The notes: generated from the letters alone by a model not told the origin. A DNA stretch of 49,580 nucleotides from Photorhabdus sp. CRCIA-P01 (GCF_003545805.1 NZ_NMQR01000020.1:1-49580), one strand, 5' to 3'; positions 1 through 11,089 are shown, counted from the first letter of the stretch. Made by a program: numbers and translations.

Positions 1-137
1 ATAATACACCAGCAAATAATAGAAAATAAACTCAATGCAACTTTAAAATTGATTTTTTTATTAAAAAATAGAAAAAATAAAGAAAAAACACATGAGATTG
101 AAAATAGATAAATGAAAAAATTAAAATTTGCAAACAT
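1..137 (-). CDS. dltB: DltB-like MBOAT acyltransferase, N-terminus only (cut by window edge)
   Basis: An open frame starts with ATG at 137 and runs off the left edge, giving about 45 residues. Almost all are hydrophobic, with an early FNFFIYLF helix, a short polar turn FNKKINF and a second hydrophobic stretch. This is how the N-terminus of DltB looks: two membrane helices around a short basic loop. DltB is a membrane-bound O-acyltransferase that moves D-alanine from DltC across the membrane to an envelope acceptor. It lies 22 bases after the dltX stop on the same strand, so it is probably the fourth gene of the operon. The MBOAT catalytic histidine would lie outside the window, so the call rests on composition and context. 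Another polytopic membrane protein is possible. Confidence 0.55.
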   Translation of the reverse strand, partial: MFANFNFFIYLFSISCVFSLFFLFFNKKINFKVALSLFSIICWCI

Positions 138-159
138 GTTTTCTTATGCCTTTTTTATT

Positions 160-285
160 CTAAAATTGCTGATACTCATATTTTACTTTAACTTCACTGC
201 TACCATTGACGATAGAATCAGAATGATAAAATAAGGTAAACATTAGAAAAAGATATAATAAAAAAGCTTTTATAAAATATTTCAT
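160..285 (-). CDS. dltX: DltX-like microprotein (41 aa) with C-terminal Y-x-Y-x-x-F motif
   Basis: The ATG at 285-283 overlaps the dltD TGA in the classic ATGA arrangement, which implies translational coupling. The 41-residue product has a lysine near the start, one hydrophobic helix (about residues 4-20, YFIKAFLLYLFLMFTLFY) and a short polar segment. It ends exactly in YEYQQF. DltX proteins of Gram-positive dlt operons are about 50 residues with one helix and a C-terminal F-x-Y-x-x-F motif, whose tyrosine is proposed to carry D-alanine from DltB to DltD. Here the first aromatic is Tyr instead of Phe. Size, topology, exact C-terminal placement and operon position all agree. The frame is too short for most gene callers. 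Experimental function is not shown. Confidence 0.78.
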   Translation of the reverse strand: MKYFIKAFLLYLFLMFTLFYHSDSIVNGSSEVKVKYEYQQF

Positions 286-1484
286 TTAGTAAAATGCTCC
301 ACGATAGCTTTATCAGTTAATAACCAACCATATTCCCCCATATGCATAATATCAGTTAATACTCCTGGCTGATATTGTTCTTCAATAAGATTTAAATATC
401 CCATGCCATGAAATTTTATTTTCTCTGATATAATATTTTCAACGGGATTAAAATCATTTGTATCGGTGTATACATAAGGATTTAATGGCTGCATAATAAA
501 CAGAGCATCTACATTATATTTCGTCAATAAACTCAATATATTGTCAAGGGCGTTCATTTCTTTGCTGTAATTGATTCCATTAGGGAATGCTTTTTTACTT
601 TTTTTATCCTTTACATATTTTTCATAATATTTTTTATTTACCCATTGCGTCTCCTTACTCATATTTCTAAGTTCAATATTTTTAGCATCGTTAGCTAGAT
701 TTAGCCATTGAACTCCGGTATTGACAATTTTAAATTGTTTTTTCGTTAAAGGATCTTCATGAAGGACATAAATATTATCAGATTTAATTTCATGATTGTT
801 GGTTATTATATTTTTGATGTTTATTCTTGCATCTGCTATATAATTTAAAATATTTGCAACTGATGACACTATTGTATTGTCTTTATGAATTAATTTTAAT
901 TGGGTAGCGTTTAAATTTTCAAAGTTATTTTTGTTTTCATGGAGATAGTTGGAAAATATATTTTTTGCATTTTTATCATTTGCGAGTTTATTTGCGATAT
1001 ATGATGGAAAGTGAGAATTGTATGCTTGTGGTAACAGATCTGTTTTTTCAAACCATCCTGGAGATAGAATAATGACTATTCTACTATCTTTATTTAAATA
1101 TTCTTGATAAGCTGATAAATAACCATAAATTGCTAATAATTCAAAATGAGCTTTGCCAATACCTATGGTAGGAATATTTAAATTTTTTGTTAAAAAATTA
1201 TATGGAATGAATTTATGTGCTCTGTTTGTTAATTCAGAAGATCCAAATAAAATGACATGATTATTTTTAAATCCATATTCAAGTGATTTTTCTTTTGAGA
1301 AATCAATAGTATTGTGTTGATCTGTAATCGTAGGTATATAGTTATTCGATTTATTATCGTCTTTGATATATTTGTATTCTAATATTTTCGAATTGAAATT
1401 ATTAATAAATACTATGATGGATGAAAAAATAATTACTGCGAATAATAACGCTGTAATATTAATAGATATTTTTTTTAACATCAT
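282..1484 (-). CDS. dltD: DltD-like D-alanyl transfer protein
   Basis: A 400-residue protein with one N-terminal membrane anchor (about residues 8-28) and a large extracytoplasmic domain. It has SGNH-hydrolase-like hallmarks: a nucleophile block ILFGSSEL near residue 80, and a C-terminal block DIMHMGEYGW that supplies the Asp/His. The length matches DltD proteins. DltD acts with DltB, DltC and DltX to put D-alanine on an envelope polymer, which is teichoic acid in Gram-positives. The Gram-negative acceptor is not evident from sequence. It overlaps dltC by four bases at its start and dltX by four bases at its end, so this is a tight operon. It is very AT-rich compared with the nearby lysC-pgi genes. 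The family assignment is good; the acceptor is unknown. Confidence 0.82.
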   Translation of the reverse strand: MMLKKISINITALLFAVIIFSSIIVFINNFNSKILEYKYIKDDNKSNNYIPTITDQHNTIDFSKEKSLEYGFKNNHVILFGSSELTNRAHKFIPYNFLTKNLNIPTIGIGKAHFELLAIYGYLSAYQEYLNKDSRIVIILSPGWFEKTDLLPQAYNSHFPSYIANKLANDKNAKNIFSNYLHENKNNFENLNATQLKLIHKDNTIVSSVANILNYIADARINIKNIITNNHEIKSDNIYVLHEDPLTKKQFKIVNTGVQWLNLANDAKNIELRNMSKETQWVNKKYYEKYVKDKKSKKAFPNGINYSKEMNALDNILSLLTKYNVDALFIMQPLNPYVYTDTNDFNPVENIISEKIKFHGMGYLNLIEEQYQPGVLTDIMHMGEYGWLLTDKAIVEHFTK

Positions 1485-1705
1485 TTCAAGTTGTTCAAAT
1501 AATTGATAATTGACTTAGGGGTTTCGAGAATAGATTCTGCATCAGTGGCTGATATGTAGCAATCGAACTCCTCTTGTAATTCCAGGATAAGATCTACTGT
1601 AGTAATTGAATCTATTAAATTTTTCTTCAAAAGTTCATCATCTAATTCAACATTTTTTCTGGCAATTTTGTTGACTATTGATAATACTTTCTGTTCAATT
1701 TCCAT
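1481..1705 (-). CDS. dltC: D-alanyl carrier protein DltC
   Basis: A 74-residue acyl carrier protein. The phosphopantetheine attachment serine lies in LIDSITTVDLI (about residue 33), the usual D/N-S-I/L context of carrier proteins. DltC carries D-alanine, activated by DltA, to DltB at the membrane. A clear ribosome site AAAGGA lies about eight bases before the ATG. It is the first gene of the operon seen here, and its stop overlaps the dltD start. No dltA lies upstream (1706-2316 has no intact gene), so the ligase must be encoded left of the window or elsewhere. The small size and generic fold leave some room for another carrier protein, but the dltD/dltX neighbours make DltC by far the best call. 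Confidence 0.8.
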   Translation of the reverse strand: MEIEQKVLSIVNKIARKNVELDDELLKKNLIDSITTVDLILELQEEFDCYISATDAESILETPKSIINYLNNLK

Positions 1706-1776
1706 ATATTGTCCTTTTATGCCAAGATTGTATTTATATAATTTATTGATATTTATAATAGATACTGCTTTATGGC

Positions 1777-1908
1777 TAGAAAAAAGTAATAGCTACCGCA
1801 CAAGCTAAAGCGTATTTGCTTGCTAATATAACTGTTATTCCTTTAGCTCATTTGATTGATTTTACATATGTTATTAAACAGTATGGAATATCAATGCCTC
1901 AGTTTTAA
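1777..1908 (+). pseudogene. Fragment resembling the C-terminus of a peptide ABC transporter binding protein
   Basis: An open stretch without a start codon ends at TAA 1906-1908. Its translation contains AKAYLLANITVIPLAHLIDF, reminiscent of the C-terminal region of oligopeptide-binding (OppA/SgrR-type) proteins, where a 'lla ... vIPLyh' pattern occurs. The preceding 40 bases continue the similarity in another frame (WLEKSNSYRT), as expected of a frameshifted remnant. No intact gene lies around it. The family is a guess from pattern; that it is a decayed coding sequence is more secure. The rest of 1909-2268 holds no convincing gene. Confidence 0.3.
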
Positions 1909-2268
1909 TCGTGATGAATACTAATTGATAGTCTTTTTTTTATCAAGATAATATGATTGCTTTATGCACAATTTTCTAATAAATGAGAAAATAATATTTT
2001 TTAAAAAATCTCCTATGGTTTACCATCCCTCAATATAATTAAATGTGTGAGTGAAAGTACTAACCCAATCACACTGAAGTCTAAAACATAAAGAGCCTCA
2101 CTATCATGAAAATCTATTTAACCTTGCAGTAGCCGTCATTTTTATTCTAGAAATAGGCTATTTCTGTTCATTTTAGAAGAAGATATTTATTGAGTCTTTA
2201 AAATGGGGACTGGTATAGATATTCCTACACAATTACTCATTGATAAGTCAAATGATGGATTGACCGTA

Positions 2269-2302
2269 ATATCCCCCTCAGCCTTTTGACGGAGAGGGAT
2301 AT
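2269..2302 (-). terminator. Hairpin downstream of lysC
   Basis: ATATCCCCCTC (2269-2279) pairs with GAGAGGGATAT (2292-2302), with one mismatch in 11 pairs. It lies 15 bases beyond the lysC stop. There is no good U-run on the minus side, so intrinsic termination is only plausible. Confidence 0.4.
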
Positions 2303-2316
2303 CAGGACCTGAAAAA

Positions 2317-3702
2317 CTATATTGACTCAAATAAACGCTGATGAAGCGTTTGAACAATTTGTTCCGCATCTTTGCCTTGAACAAGTAAACACAAGTTATG
2401 GTTACTGGCGCCATGACTGATCATGCGGAGATTAAATCTTTCCAGCACACTAAAAACCTTTTTTCCTAATCCGTTGGTTTGAGAAAGTTGATTACCAATA
2501 ATTGCCACCAGCGCTAGATCTTCTTCCACTTCAACCCGACACAGTGTCGAAAGCTCAGTCATCAGTGCATTGGTCAGCAGACAGCCATTTGTGCTAGTGG
2601 AGCCAGTGGTATCGAGTGTTAATGCCACATTGACTTCAGAGGTGGATATTAAATCCACTGAGATATTATGACGTGACAGAATGGTAAATATTTCAGCCAA
2701 AAATCCCTGTGCGTGCAGCATTTTCAGGCTGTGTAGTGTCAGTAATGTCTGTTTCTGGCGCAGGGTAATAGCGCGGAACTGTGGTGGGGCTGCTGTCGTA
2801 TCGCAAACTAGCGTACCGCCGGCCTGTGGGTCTTTACTAGAGCCGACAAATACTGGAATGCCACAGCGAATAGCAGGAAACAGGGTTGCCGGATGTAGGA
2901 TTTTGGCGCCAAATGTTGCCATCTCCGCCGCTTCATCAAAGGCAATCTTGTCAATTCGTTGGGCAGTTGGAACGACTCGTGGGTCAGTGGTATAAATGCC
3001 CGGAACATCTGTCCAGATATCAACGCGTTTCAGGCCAAGGGCTTCTCCTAAAAGTGCCGCGGTATAATCGCTGCCACCGCGCCCCAGTGTAGTGGTACGG
3101 CCGTTCTCTTCACGACCAATAAAGCCTTGGGTGACAACCAGGCTATTTTTCAGATGTGGTAAGAGATGTTCCGTTGCCAATGATTGCAGTTGTTCATGGT
3201 TTGGTTCCGCACGGCCAAAACTATTGTCGGTATACATCACTTTGCGTATATCAAACCATTCGGCATCTTTACCACGCTGGCGAAGCAGTTCGGTAAATAA
3301 TCGTGTGGACATCAGTTCACCGTGGCTGACTAATTCATCTGTCAGAGCCGCAGAGGTTGCCAGAGATGCGGCTTTAGCAAGGGTTTTAATATTTTCCAGT
3401 AGACGATTAATCTCTTGACGAATCGTCTCGGATTCATACAAACGATCAATAATTGCGTATTGAATGGAGTGGATCTGTTTCAAGTAGTCAGCCCGCTTAT
3501 CTGCATGGCAGCCTTCCGATAATGCAACTAATAAGTTGGTTATACCGGCAGAAGCAGACAGTACAACCACACGTACTGCTTTATTTGCCAGTACGATATC
3601 TGCACTGCTATTCATGGCATCGAAATTTGCCACGCTGGTACCACCAAATTTTGCGACTACATGCCCGCCAATTTCTGGGCATTGGGATGAAACAGCACTC
3701 AT
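2317..3702 (-). CDS. lysC: Lysine-sensitive aspartokinase III
   Basis: This enzyme phosphorylates L-aspartate, the first step to lysine, diaminopimelate, threonine and methionine. The 461-residue protein (E. coli about 449) begins after a short extension with VAKFGGTSVANFDAMN, the aspartokinase nucleotide-binding signature. It continues with TTLGRGGSDYTAALLGEAL and WTDVPGIYTTDPRVV of the kinase domain. Tandem ACT regulatory domains fill the C-terminal third, including HNISVDLISTSE. It is divergent from pgi, as in E. coli. A candidate promoter reading left is TTGACT (3766-3761), 17 bases, then TATTTC. It gives a leader of only about 35 nt. No canonical lysine-riboswitch core is visible between lysC and pgi, so lysine control may be only allosteric. 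Confidence 0.96.
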   Translation of the reverse strand: MSAVSSQCPEIGGHVVAKFGGTSVANFDAMNSSADIVLANKAVRVVVLSASAGITNLLVALSEGCHADKRADYLKQIHSIQYAIIDRLYESETIRQEINRLLENIKTLAKAASLATSAALTDELVSHGELMSTRLFTELLRQRGKDAEWFDIRKVMYTDNSFGRAEPNHEQLQSLATEHLLPHLKNSLVVTQGFIGREENGRTTTLGRGGSDYTAALLGEALGLKRVDIWTDVPGIYTTDPRVVPTAQRIDKIAFDEAAEMATFGAKILHPATLFPAIRCGIPVFVGSSKDPQAGGTLVCDTTAAPPQFRAITLRQKQTLLTLHSLKMLHAQGFLAEIFTILSRHNISVDLISTSEVNVALTLDTTGSTSTNGCLLTNALMTELSTLCRVEVEEDLALVAIIGNQLSQTNGLGKKVFSVLERFNLRMISHGASNHNLCLLVQGKDAEQIVQTLHQRLFESI

Positions 3703-3914
3703 TGCGATAACCTTCTGTTAACTGGATAGTCTTTTTAGAAATATCGGGTTAACCGGTTTGAGTCAACGGAGTGAAGAGCTACATCAATATCTTTCATGAC
3801 ACTATGAGAATCATAAAATAAATTGAGGATAGTAGAGAGAAGTGATTGTCTTTTATACGCACAGGCAAATAGAACTAGAAAAACTTAATCGTTTTGACCA
3901 ATATCAGTGATTAA

Positions 3915-5648
<1,734 letters not shown>

Positions 5649-5682
5649 TCACTTATTCTGAATCAGAAACTTAATTGATATG

Positions 5683-5716
5683 AGCGAATTATGTTCATCA
5701 TAATTCGCTTATTTTT
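5683..5716 (+). terminator. Intrinsic terminator of pgi
   Basis: AGCGAATTATG (5683-5693) and CATAATTCGCT (5699-5709) form a perfect 11-bp stem with a 5-nt loop. TATTTTTGG follows, a good U-rich tail. Confidence 0.85.
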
Positions 5717-5729
5717 GGTCAACAATATT

Positions 5730-5858
5730 TATATACCTAATAGACTTCGAGTTGCAGCGCGGCGGCAAGTGAACGAATCCCCAGGAGCATAGATAACGAT
5801 GTGACTGGGGTGAGTGAAAGCAGCCAACAAAGCAGCAGCTTGAAAGATGAAGGGTATA
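5730..5858. repeat. ERIC repeat, copy 1
   Basis: About 129 bp bounded by TATATACC and GGGTATA. It contains the ERIC core halves AATCCCCAGGAGC and TGACTGGGGTGAG. It lies between the pgi terminator and ubiC, in the opposite orientation to copy 2. Confidence 0.9.
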
Positions 5859-5961
5859 GAATTTGTTATAACTTTTTATTCTGTATACCTGCAACGTGGT
5901 ATTCTCTGCGGTGATCAATTGTACTGTCGGATAAAAGAAATTTGTCCTAATGGAAAAGCGT

Positions 5962-6468
5962 ATGTCAACTGACTCAATATTAACAACGGTGCCTATTCAG
6001 TGGCTTTCGGCGGATTCGCCCGTTTTGCCTGATGAGGTTTTAGACTGGTTGATGGAATTGGGCTCAATGACCCGCCGTTTTGAGCAATATTGTAACCGTG
6101 TGCGTATCATACCGTTCAGAGAATGTTTTATTACCGCGGAGCAACTTTCTGATGAAAGTGAGTGTTTGCTAACTAGCCAAAGATATTGGCTGCGTGAGAT
6201 CGTACTGTGCGGTGATAATATCCCCTGGCTATTGGGGCGGACGTTAATCCCCGAAACAACATTAACCGGCCCTGATGAAAGTTTGGTTGATTTAGGAACA
6301 GTCCCACTGGGACGATATCTTTTTAGTGGTAATAAATTGACGCGGGACTATATTCATGTGGGGCAACAGTGGAACCGTTGGGCAAGGCGATCATTGCTGA
6401 GGTTATCCGGCAAGCCGTTATTATTAACCGAAGTCTTTTTACCTGAATCACCAGTATACAAAAGGTAA
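5962..6468 (+). CDS. ubiC: Chorismate pyruvate-lyase
   Basis: Converts chorismate to 4-hydroxybenzoate plus pyruvate, the first committed step of ubiquinone biosynthesis. The protein is 168 residues from the ATG at 5962 (E. coli 165). An in-frame ATG at 5950 would add four residues, but GGAAAA sits well placed before the second ATG. Conserved blocks seen are [35 protein letters not shown], the GRYLF segment, and [20 protein letters not shown] at the C-terminus. It is followed after 22 bases by ubiA on the same strand, the usual ubiCA operon, so product passes directly to the prenyltransferase. Cytoplasmic, no signal. Confidence 0.95.
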   Translation: MSTDSILTTVPIQWLSADSPVLPDEVLDWLMELGSMTRRFEQYCNRVRIIPFRECFITAEQLSDESECLLTSQRYWLREIVLCGDNIPWLLGRTLIPETTLTGPDESLVDLGTVPLGRYLFSGNKLTRDYIHVGQQWNRWARRSLLRLSGKPLLLTEVFLPESPVYKR

Positions 6469-6490
6469 AATTTAAAAGGGGGAAACAGAA

Positions 6491-7357
6491 GTGGCGGGAA
6501 GTATGGCGCAAAGTAAATGGCTGGCCTATTGCCGTTTATTGCGTATTAATAAACCTATAGGTGCATTGTTGTTGTTGTGGCCGACTTTCTGGGCTTTGTG
6601 GATGGCCGGTAAAGGTATCCCGGATATGCACATATTATTGGTTTTTACTGCTGGTGTGTTTCTGATGCGTGCAGCGGGGTGTGCGATTAATGATTTTGCT
6701 GACAGAAAATTTGATGGTTATGTTGAACGCACAAAAGCACGTCCCCTGCCTAGCGGTGCTATTAGTGAGAAAGAGAGCAAGATCCTGTTTGTCCTACTGG
6801 CGCTGATTTCTTTCGGTCTGGTTCTAACCCTGAATAAAATGGCGATCGGGTTGTCAGTCGTTGGGTTGGCTCTGGCTTGGTTTTACCCCTTTGTTAAACG
6901 GTTTAGTCATCTTCCTCAGTTTGTACTAGGGGCAGCTTACGGTTGGGCGATTCCTATGGGATTTGCTGCGGTTAGTGAGTCCTTACCACTAGAGTGTTGG
7001 TTATTATTCCTGGTTAATATCTTCTGGTCGGTTATTTATGATACACAGTATGCCATGGTCGATCGAAACGATGATTTAAAAATTGGCGTTAAATCCACCG
7101 CTATCCTGTTTGGTCGTTTTGATAAATTGATTATAGGGCTATTACAACTCGCTATGTTACTGGTGCTGGTGCTGGTGGGTTATCTGATGAATCTGGGTGG
7201 TATCTACTATTGGTCACTGTTGCTTGCGGGCACACTATTTATTTATCAGCAGAAACTGATTGCCGACCGGGAAAGAACACTTTGTTTCCAGGCATTCCTT
7301 AATAATAATTACGTTGGTCTGGTGCTATTCCTTGGCATCTTCTTTAGCTATGTCTGA
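6491..7357 (+). CDS. ubiA: 4-hydroxybenzoate octaprenyltransferase
   Basis: An integral membrane prenyltransferase that attaches the polyprenyl tail to 4-hydroxybenzoate in ubiquinone synthesis. It has 288 residues and about eight to nine hydrophobic helices. The two Asp-rich motifs are present: [10 protein letters not shown] (about residues 70-80) and [12 protein letters not shown] (about residues 183-194), which bind the Mg-diphosphate of the prenyl donor. The start chosen is GTG at 6491 behind GGGGGAAACAGAA. The ATG at 6503 has no properly spaced ribosome site. It forms an operon with ubiC. A perfect hairpin lies just beyond the stop, shared with convergent plsB. Confidence 0.97.
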   Translation: MAGSMAQSKWLAYCRLLRINKPIGALLLLWPTFWALWMAGKGIPDMHILLVFTAGVFLMRAAGCAINDFADRKFDGYVERTKARPLPSGAISEKESKILFVLLALISFGLVLTLNKMAIGLSVVGLALAWFYPFVKRFSHLPQFVLGAAYGWAIPMGFAAVSESLPLECWLLFLVNIFWSVIYDTQYAMVDRNDDLKIGVKSTAILFGRFDKLIIGLLQLAMLLVLVLVGYLMNLGGIYYWSLLLAGTLFIYQQKLIADRERTLCFQAFLNNNYVGLVLFLGIFFSYV

Positions 7358-7362
7358 AACAT

Positions 7363-7395
7363 CTGGTGATAATGATAAATAACCATTATCACCAG
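7363..7395. terminator. Bidirectional hairpin between convergent ubiA and plsB
   Basis: CTGGTGATAATG (7363-7374) pairs perfectly with CATTATCACCAG (7384-7395) over 12 bp with a 9-nt loop. It sits in the 49-base gap between two convergent genes, so it can serve both. Confidence 0.7.
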
Positions 7396-7406
7396 TATTC
7401 AGAAGA

Positions 7407-9863
7407 TTATCCTTCCTTGGCACTCTCTTCGGTATCGTTATGCTCTGGTGGCAAACTGACACTCTCGATAGTAAGACGAATCTCAGGTGACATTAGTTCA
7501 CTTAATACCTGATACAGCTCTTGGGTATTTGCTGTAATCGCATTACCACTGTCACTGATATAACCTTCTTCGCGCAGCGTATTTACCGACGTAGTAAACA
7601 CCGCCTTATCAAAGAATTCAGGTGCGTTGATGCCATGCAATACAGATAAACGTTGCGCTAACATCCGACTCTCTTTTTCCAGCACTCCCCGGCTGACTAC
7701 TGGGTTGGCGTTCAGTAAAGAGAGTGTGATGGCATAACGTTGCAGTGTTTCACGGATACCGGCTGCCAGCAATTGCAGGGGGCGGATACGTGCTGGATTA
7801 AGCACCAGCATGCCATGCTCCTTGTTACAGATAAGGCACTGGCGGGTCAGCTCGTTGAGCAGCGTATTAACCACTTCTGGCAGCTCTGCTTTGCTATAAC
7901 GCATAAACAGCTCGGCTTTAAGTAGTGGATAAATGATCGCGACCTGGCTTAACAACGCTTCGCGGCTGATACGGCGATGATGAATAACGATGCAGGCAAT
8001 CAGTGATGGCAGTACTAATAGATGTTGAATATTGTTGCGGTAGTAGGTCATCAAAACTGCACGATCACGTGGCAGAATGATAATGTCGCCCATACTGTCT
8101 TTGTCTACCTCGAACTTATCCATTTGCAGAGCGTGTTCTAGCAACTCCTCCGCGGCTTTCTTTGGTACAGTGACATCGGCAGCGTAGGGCGCATTGTGCA
8201 TGAGCTGTAGATAACAATCCAGTTGCTCAAGCAGTTGCTCACGAGTGAGTGCTCGCTGACGTGATGAAAGCAGGGCAGTTGAACACAAGTTAATGGCGTT
8301 AGCCGCCGCCGTGTTGTTGATGTTTACCATAATTTTCCCGGACAGTTGACTGACTGTCGGATTGAACCATTCGGGGCGATGGAATTCTATTGGATCAATA
8401 GAATCGCGCCAGCTAGGAACATGATTATTAAGGTATTGGATCAACGGGATGGGTTCGCCAAAGTTCACATAGCCTTGCCCCAGATTACGAAGTTTGCGCA
8501 AACCGCGTATCATCTGGAAAAAGCCCTCTTTCTCTTTGGTTGCACCACGTAGCTCTTTGGCATAGGTGGCAACTTCCATCACATGCTCGTAGCCGATATA
8601 AATCGGAATAATAGTAATTGGGCGTGATTCGCCTCTCAACAGCGCCTGTAACGTCATGGACAGCGTACCCGTTTTGGGATCGAGTAGACGACCTGTCCTG
8701 GAGCGCCCGCCTTCCATAAAGTATTCAACAGAATAACCTCGGGCAAACAACTCACCTAGATATTCCCGGAATATCGTGGCGTAGAGTTTATTACCCTTGA
8801 ACGTGCGGCGGATGAAAAATGCACCAAGGCGGCGGAATATTGGCCCTGCTGGCCAAAAATTCAGGTTGATGCCAGCGGCGATATGGGGCGGTACTAAACC
8901 CTGATGATAGAGCACGTAGGAGAGCAGCAAATAATCCATGTGGCTACGGTGGCAGGGCGCATAAACCAGTTCGTGACCATCCTGTGCCAGACGGCGGATG
9001 CGTTCAGCATTGTGAACATTGATCCCTTGATACAGGCGGTTCCAGGTCCAACCTAGTACGCGGCCTGACAGCCGTACCGTTTCATAAGAGAAATTCGCAG
9101 CAATCTCTTCCATCATGTTAATGGCATTCTGTCGGGCTTTCTCATGTGAGATTTTCTTGGTACGGGCCTCATCAGAGACTGCTTTTTCTATTGCTTTTGA
9201 AGCCAGCAATTTGTTAAACAGCTCTTGCCGAACCGGCAGGCGTGGGCCAACGGCTGCCAGGCGTTGACGTGAATAGTGCATTCGTGCCACACGAGCCAGC
9301 TTATGGGCAATAGTCTTGTCAGTGCCATGCTCAGTTGCCATATAGCGTAGAGATACTGTGTTCGAAAAGCGCACAAAACTATCTCGGCCTAGCCAGAGAA
9401 TGGCAAAGAACTTTTGGATACCATTGAGTAGCTGCAAATGTGGGGTGCTCTGCCCTTCACGTCCGGGGGAACGGCCGAACATGACAGAAACTGGCAGCAT
9501 TTGAATATCCAAATTTGGATTATTGCGATGCAGATCCAGATAAGCATGGAAAATTTTTACGGATTCCTGCTTTGGTGCACAATAGCGGAATACACGTGGG
9601 CCATTATCGATAAAGACATAGCTGGGAAGTTCAGTGTCACCGATCTCCAGTGAATTTAATGGGTCCGGCAGATCCTGCTCAAGACATTGCTGACGTAATG
9701 CCAGTAAGTCTGCTTTGGAGTGATACGGCAGCACGTACAGAATCGGGCGTGTCGTATCGAGCCGCAATTCAGTAATAGGATCTGTGGGGATAAGTTTGCT
9801 CTTTACCAGTATTTTTAGTGGTAAATTCAATAATTTGTAATATATTTTACGCCAACTTGACAT
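7407..9863 (-). CDS. plsB: Glycerol-3-phosphate acyltransferase
   Basis: Acylates sn-glycerol-3-phosphate at position 1, starting phospholipid synthesis at the inner membrane. The start chosen is ATG at 9863 (818 residues), because [16 protein letters not shown] aligns with the E. coli N-terminus (807 residues). A GTG at 9893 would add ten residues. Acyltransferase motifs are [15 protein letters not shown] (HX4D catalytic pair, about residue 300), [38 protein letters not shown] and PIYIGYEHV. It is divergent from dgkA with about 130 bases between, as in E. coli. This pairing links phospholipid synthesis with diacylglycerol recycling. No irregularities were seen. Confidence 0.97.
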   Translation of the reverse strand: MSSWRKIYYKLLNLPLKILVKSKLIPTDPITELRLDTTRPILYVLPYHSKADLLALRQQCLEQDLPDPLNSLEIGDTELPSYVFIDNGPRVFRYCAPKQESVKIFHAYLDLHRNNPNLDIQMLPVSVMFGRSPGREGQSTPHLQLLNGIQKFFAILWLGRDSFVRFSNTVSLRYMATEHGTDKTIAHKLARVARMHYSRQRLAAVGPRLPVRQELFNKLLASKAIEKAVSDEARTKKISHEKARQNAINMMEEIAANFSYETVRLSGRVLGWTWNRLYQGINVHNAERIRRLAQDGHELVYAPCHRSHMDYLLLSYVLYHQGLVPPHIAAGINLNFWPAGPIFRRLGAFFIRRTFKGNKLYATIFREYLGELFARGYSVEYFMEGGRSRTGRLLDPKTGTLSMTLQALLRGESRPITIIPIYIGYEHVMEVATYAKELRGATKEKEGFFQMIRGLRKLRNLGQGYVNFGEPIPLIQYLNNHVPSWRDSIDPIEFHRPEWFNPTVSQLSGKIMVNINNTAAANAINLCSTALLSSRQRALTREQLLEQLDCYLQLMHNAPYAADVTVPKKAAEELLEHALQMDKFEVDKDSMGDIIILPRDRAVLMTYYRNNIQHLLVLPSLIACIVIHHRRISREALLSQVAIIYPLLKAELFMRYSKAELPEVVNTLLNELTRQCLICNKEHGMLVLNPARIRPLQLLAAGIRETLQRYAITLSLLNANPVVSRGVLEKESRMLAQRLSVLHGINAPEFFDKAVFTTSVNTLREEGYISDSGNAITANTQELYQVLSELMSPEIRLTIESVSLPPEHNDTEESAKEG

Positions 9864-9992
9864 AAATATCTTAAAGCCTCTTGTTAGCAACACGTTGCCA
9901 GCATATCAGAAACGGGTGTTGAGATCTGTTGTGTTAAGGCAATAATAAGAGTGGAAAGTGTCAAATAACCTCATATTTGGTGTGAATAATTT

Positions 9993-10364
9993 ATGGCGAA
10001 TCAATCCAAGGGCTTGGCCCGTATCATTAAAGCAATTGTATATTCGGTGAAGGGCATTAGGGCGACATGGCAAAATGAAGCGGCTTTCCGTCAGGAAATA
10101 ATTTTAGCGATATTGGCTATGATGGTTGCATTTTATCTGGATATCGGCGCCATTGAGCGCATTTTACTGATTGGTTCAGTGATGCTGGTGTTGATTATGG
10201 AAATCCTGAACAGTGCTATTGAAGCAGTTGTTGACCGTATTGGCAGTGAGTTCCATGAATTGTCCGGTCGCGCGAAAGATATGGGATCGGCGGCTGTCTT
10301 TCTGACGATGATGTTGTCATTAATTGTCTGGGGGACCATCCTTTGGCGCTATTTTATGGCCTGA
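9993..10364 (+). CDS. dgkA: Diacylglycerol kinase
   Basis: A small trimeric inner-membrane kinase that returns diacylglycerol to phosphatidic acid, feeding phospholipid synthesis. The 123 residues match E. coli (122). Three hydrophobic helices follow an N-terminal amphipathic region containing ARIIKAIVYSVKGIRATW. The catalytic signature EILNSAIEAVVDRI, with the conserved Glu and Asn, is at about residues 69-82. GRAKDMGSAAVFLTMM follows in the third helix. The ribosome site is weak. lexA lies 119 bases downstream with its own LexA-controlled promoter. Confidence 0.96.
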   Translation: MANQSKGLARIIKAIVYSVKGIRATWQNEAAFRQEIILAILAMMVAFYLDIGAIERILLIGSVMLVLIMEILNSAIEAVVDRIGSEFHELSGRAKDMGSAAVFLTMMLSLIVWGTILWRYFMA

Positions 10365-10438
10365 TTTGGTTTAATAGTTAGGTATTATATTATAATTGGC
10401 TGATTTTCTACCCTGGTAGGTTCCCAATCGTTATTTAG

Positions 10439-10454
10439 CTGTATATACTCACAT
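10439..10454 (+). promoter_or_regulatory. LexA (SOS) box 1 upstream of lexA
   Basis: CTGTATATACTCACAT matches the CTGT-N8-ACAG consensus except for the last base. It nearly equals the first of the two boxes before E. coli lexA. It supports autoregulation. Confidence 0.85.
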
Positions 10455-10459
10455 ATTGA

Positions 10460-10475
10460 CTGTATAAACAAACAG
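10460..10475 (+). promoter_or_regulatory. LexA (SOS) box 2 upstream of lexA
   Basis: CTGTATAAACAAACAG is a full CTGT-N8-ACAG match five bases after box 1. It overlaps the start of the lexA ribosome site AGGGGAC. Tandem boxes are typical of enteric lexA. Confidence 0.88.
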
Positions 10476-10483
10476 GGGACGAA

Positions 10484-11089
10484 ATGAAAGCACTTACCGC
10501 CAGGCAGCAGCAAGTTTATGACTTGGTGCGTGACCATATTTCGCAAACAGGTATGCCACCAACGCGTGCTGAAATTGCAGCACGTCTTGGTTTTCGTTCA
10601 CCTAACGCGGCTGAAGAGCATTTAAAAGCATTGGCTCGTAAAGGGGTGATAGAGATTGTTGCAGGGGCATCCAGGGGTATCCGTTTGCTGTTGGAAGAAT
10701 CTGGTTTACCGTTAATTGGCCGTGTAGCCGCAGGTGAACCATTGTTGGCACAGGAGCATATTGAAAGTCATTATCAGGTTGATCCTGCATTGTTTAAGCC
10801 AAGTGCGGATTTCCTGTTGCGGGTCAGCGGAATGTCTATGAAAGATGTTGGGATTATGGATGGTGATCTGCTGGCTGTGCATAAAACACAAGATGTTCGT
10901 AATGGGCAGATTATTGTTGCCCGCATTGAAGATGAAGTGACGGTAAAACGTTTTAAACAGACTGGAAATAGAGTTGAATTGCTGGCGGAAAACCCCGAAT
11001 TTAAGCCAATTGTGGTGGATTTGCGTGAACAGGGCCTGACAATTGAAGGATTGGCGGTTGGGGTGATTCGTAACGGCAACTGGTCCTGA
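10484..11089 (+). CDS. lexA: LexA repressor / self-cleaving protease
   Basis: Represses the SOS regulon and cleaves itself when RecA filaments form. The 201 residues match E. coli (202). The N-terminal winged helix-turn-helix spans about residues 1-70 ([20 protein letters not shown]). The cleavage site Ala-Gly is in VAAGEPLLA (about 84-85). The catalytic serine is in SGMSMKDVG and the lysine in EVTVKRF. Two LexA boxes precede it, so it is autoregulated. E. coli has dinF directly downstream; here dinF is missing and zur follows convergently. Further LexA-box sites occur at uvrA/ssb in this window. Confidence 0.98.
   Translation: MKALTARQQQVYDLVRDHISQTGMPPTRAEIAARLGFRSPNAAEEHLKALARKGVIEIVAGASRGIRLLLEESGLPLIGRVAAGEPLLAQEHIESHYQVDPALFKPSADFLLRVSGMSMKDVGIMDGDLLAVHKTQDVRNGQIIVARIEDEVTVKRFKQTGNRVELLAENPEFKPIVVDLREQGLTIEGLAVGVIRNGNWS

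Noticed and set aside
2106-2176. Start of a small multidrug-resistance-like protein
   Set aside because: MKIYLTL followed by AVIFILEIGYF needs a frameshift and then stops at once. Too short to support a gene or a family.
2187-2414. 75-codon minus-strand frame at the lysC 3' end
   Set aside because: It overlaps the end of lysC in another frame, has no ribosome site or protein-like pattern, and includes the terminator hairpin.
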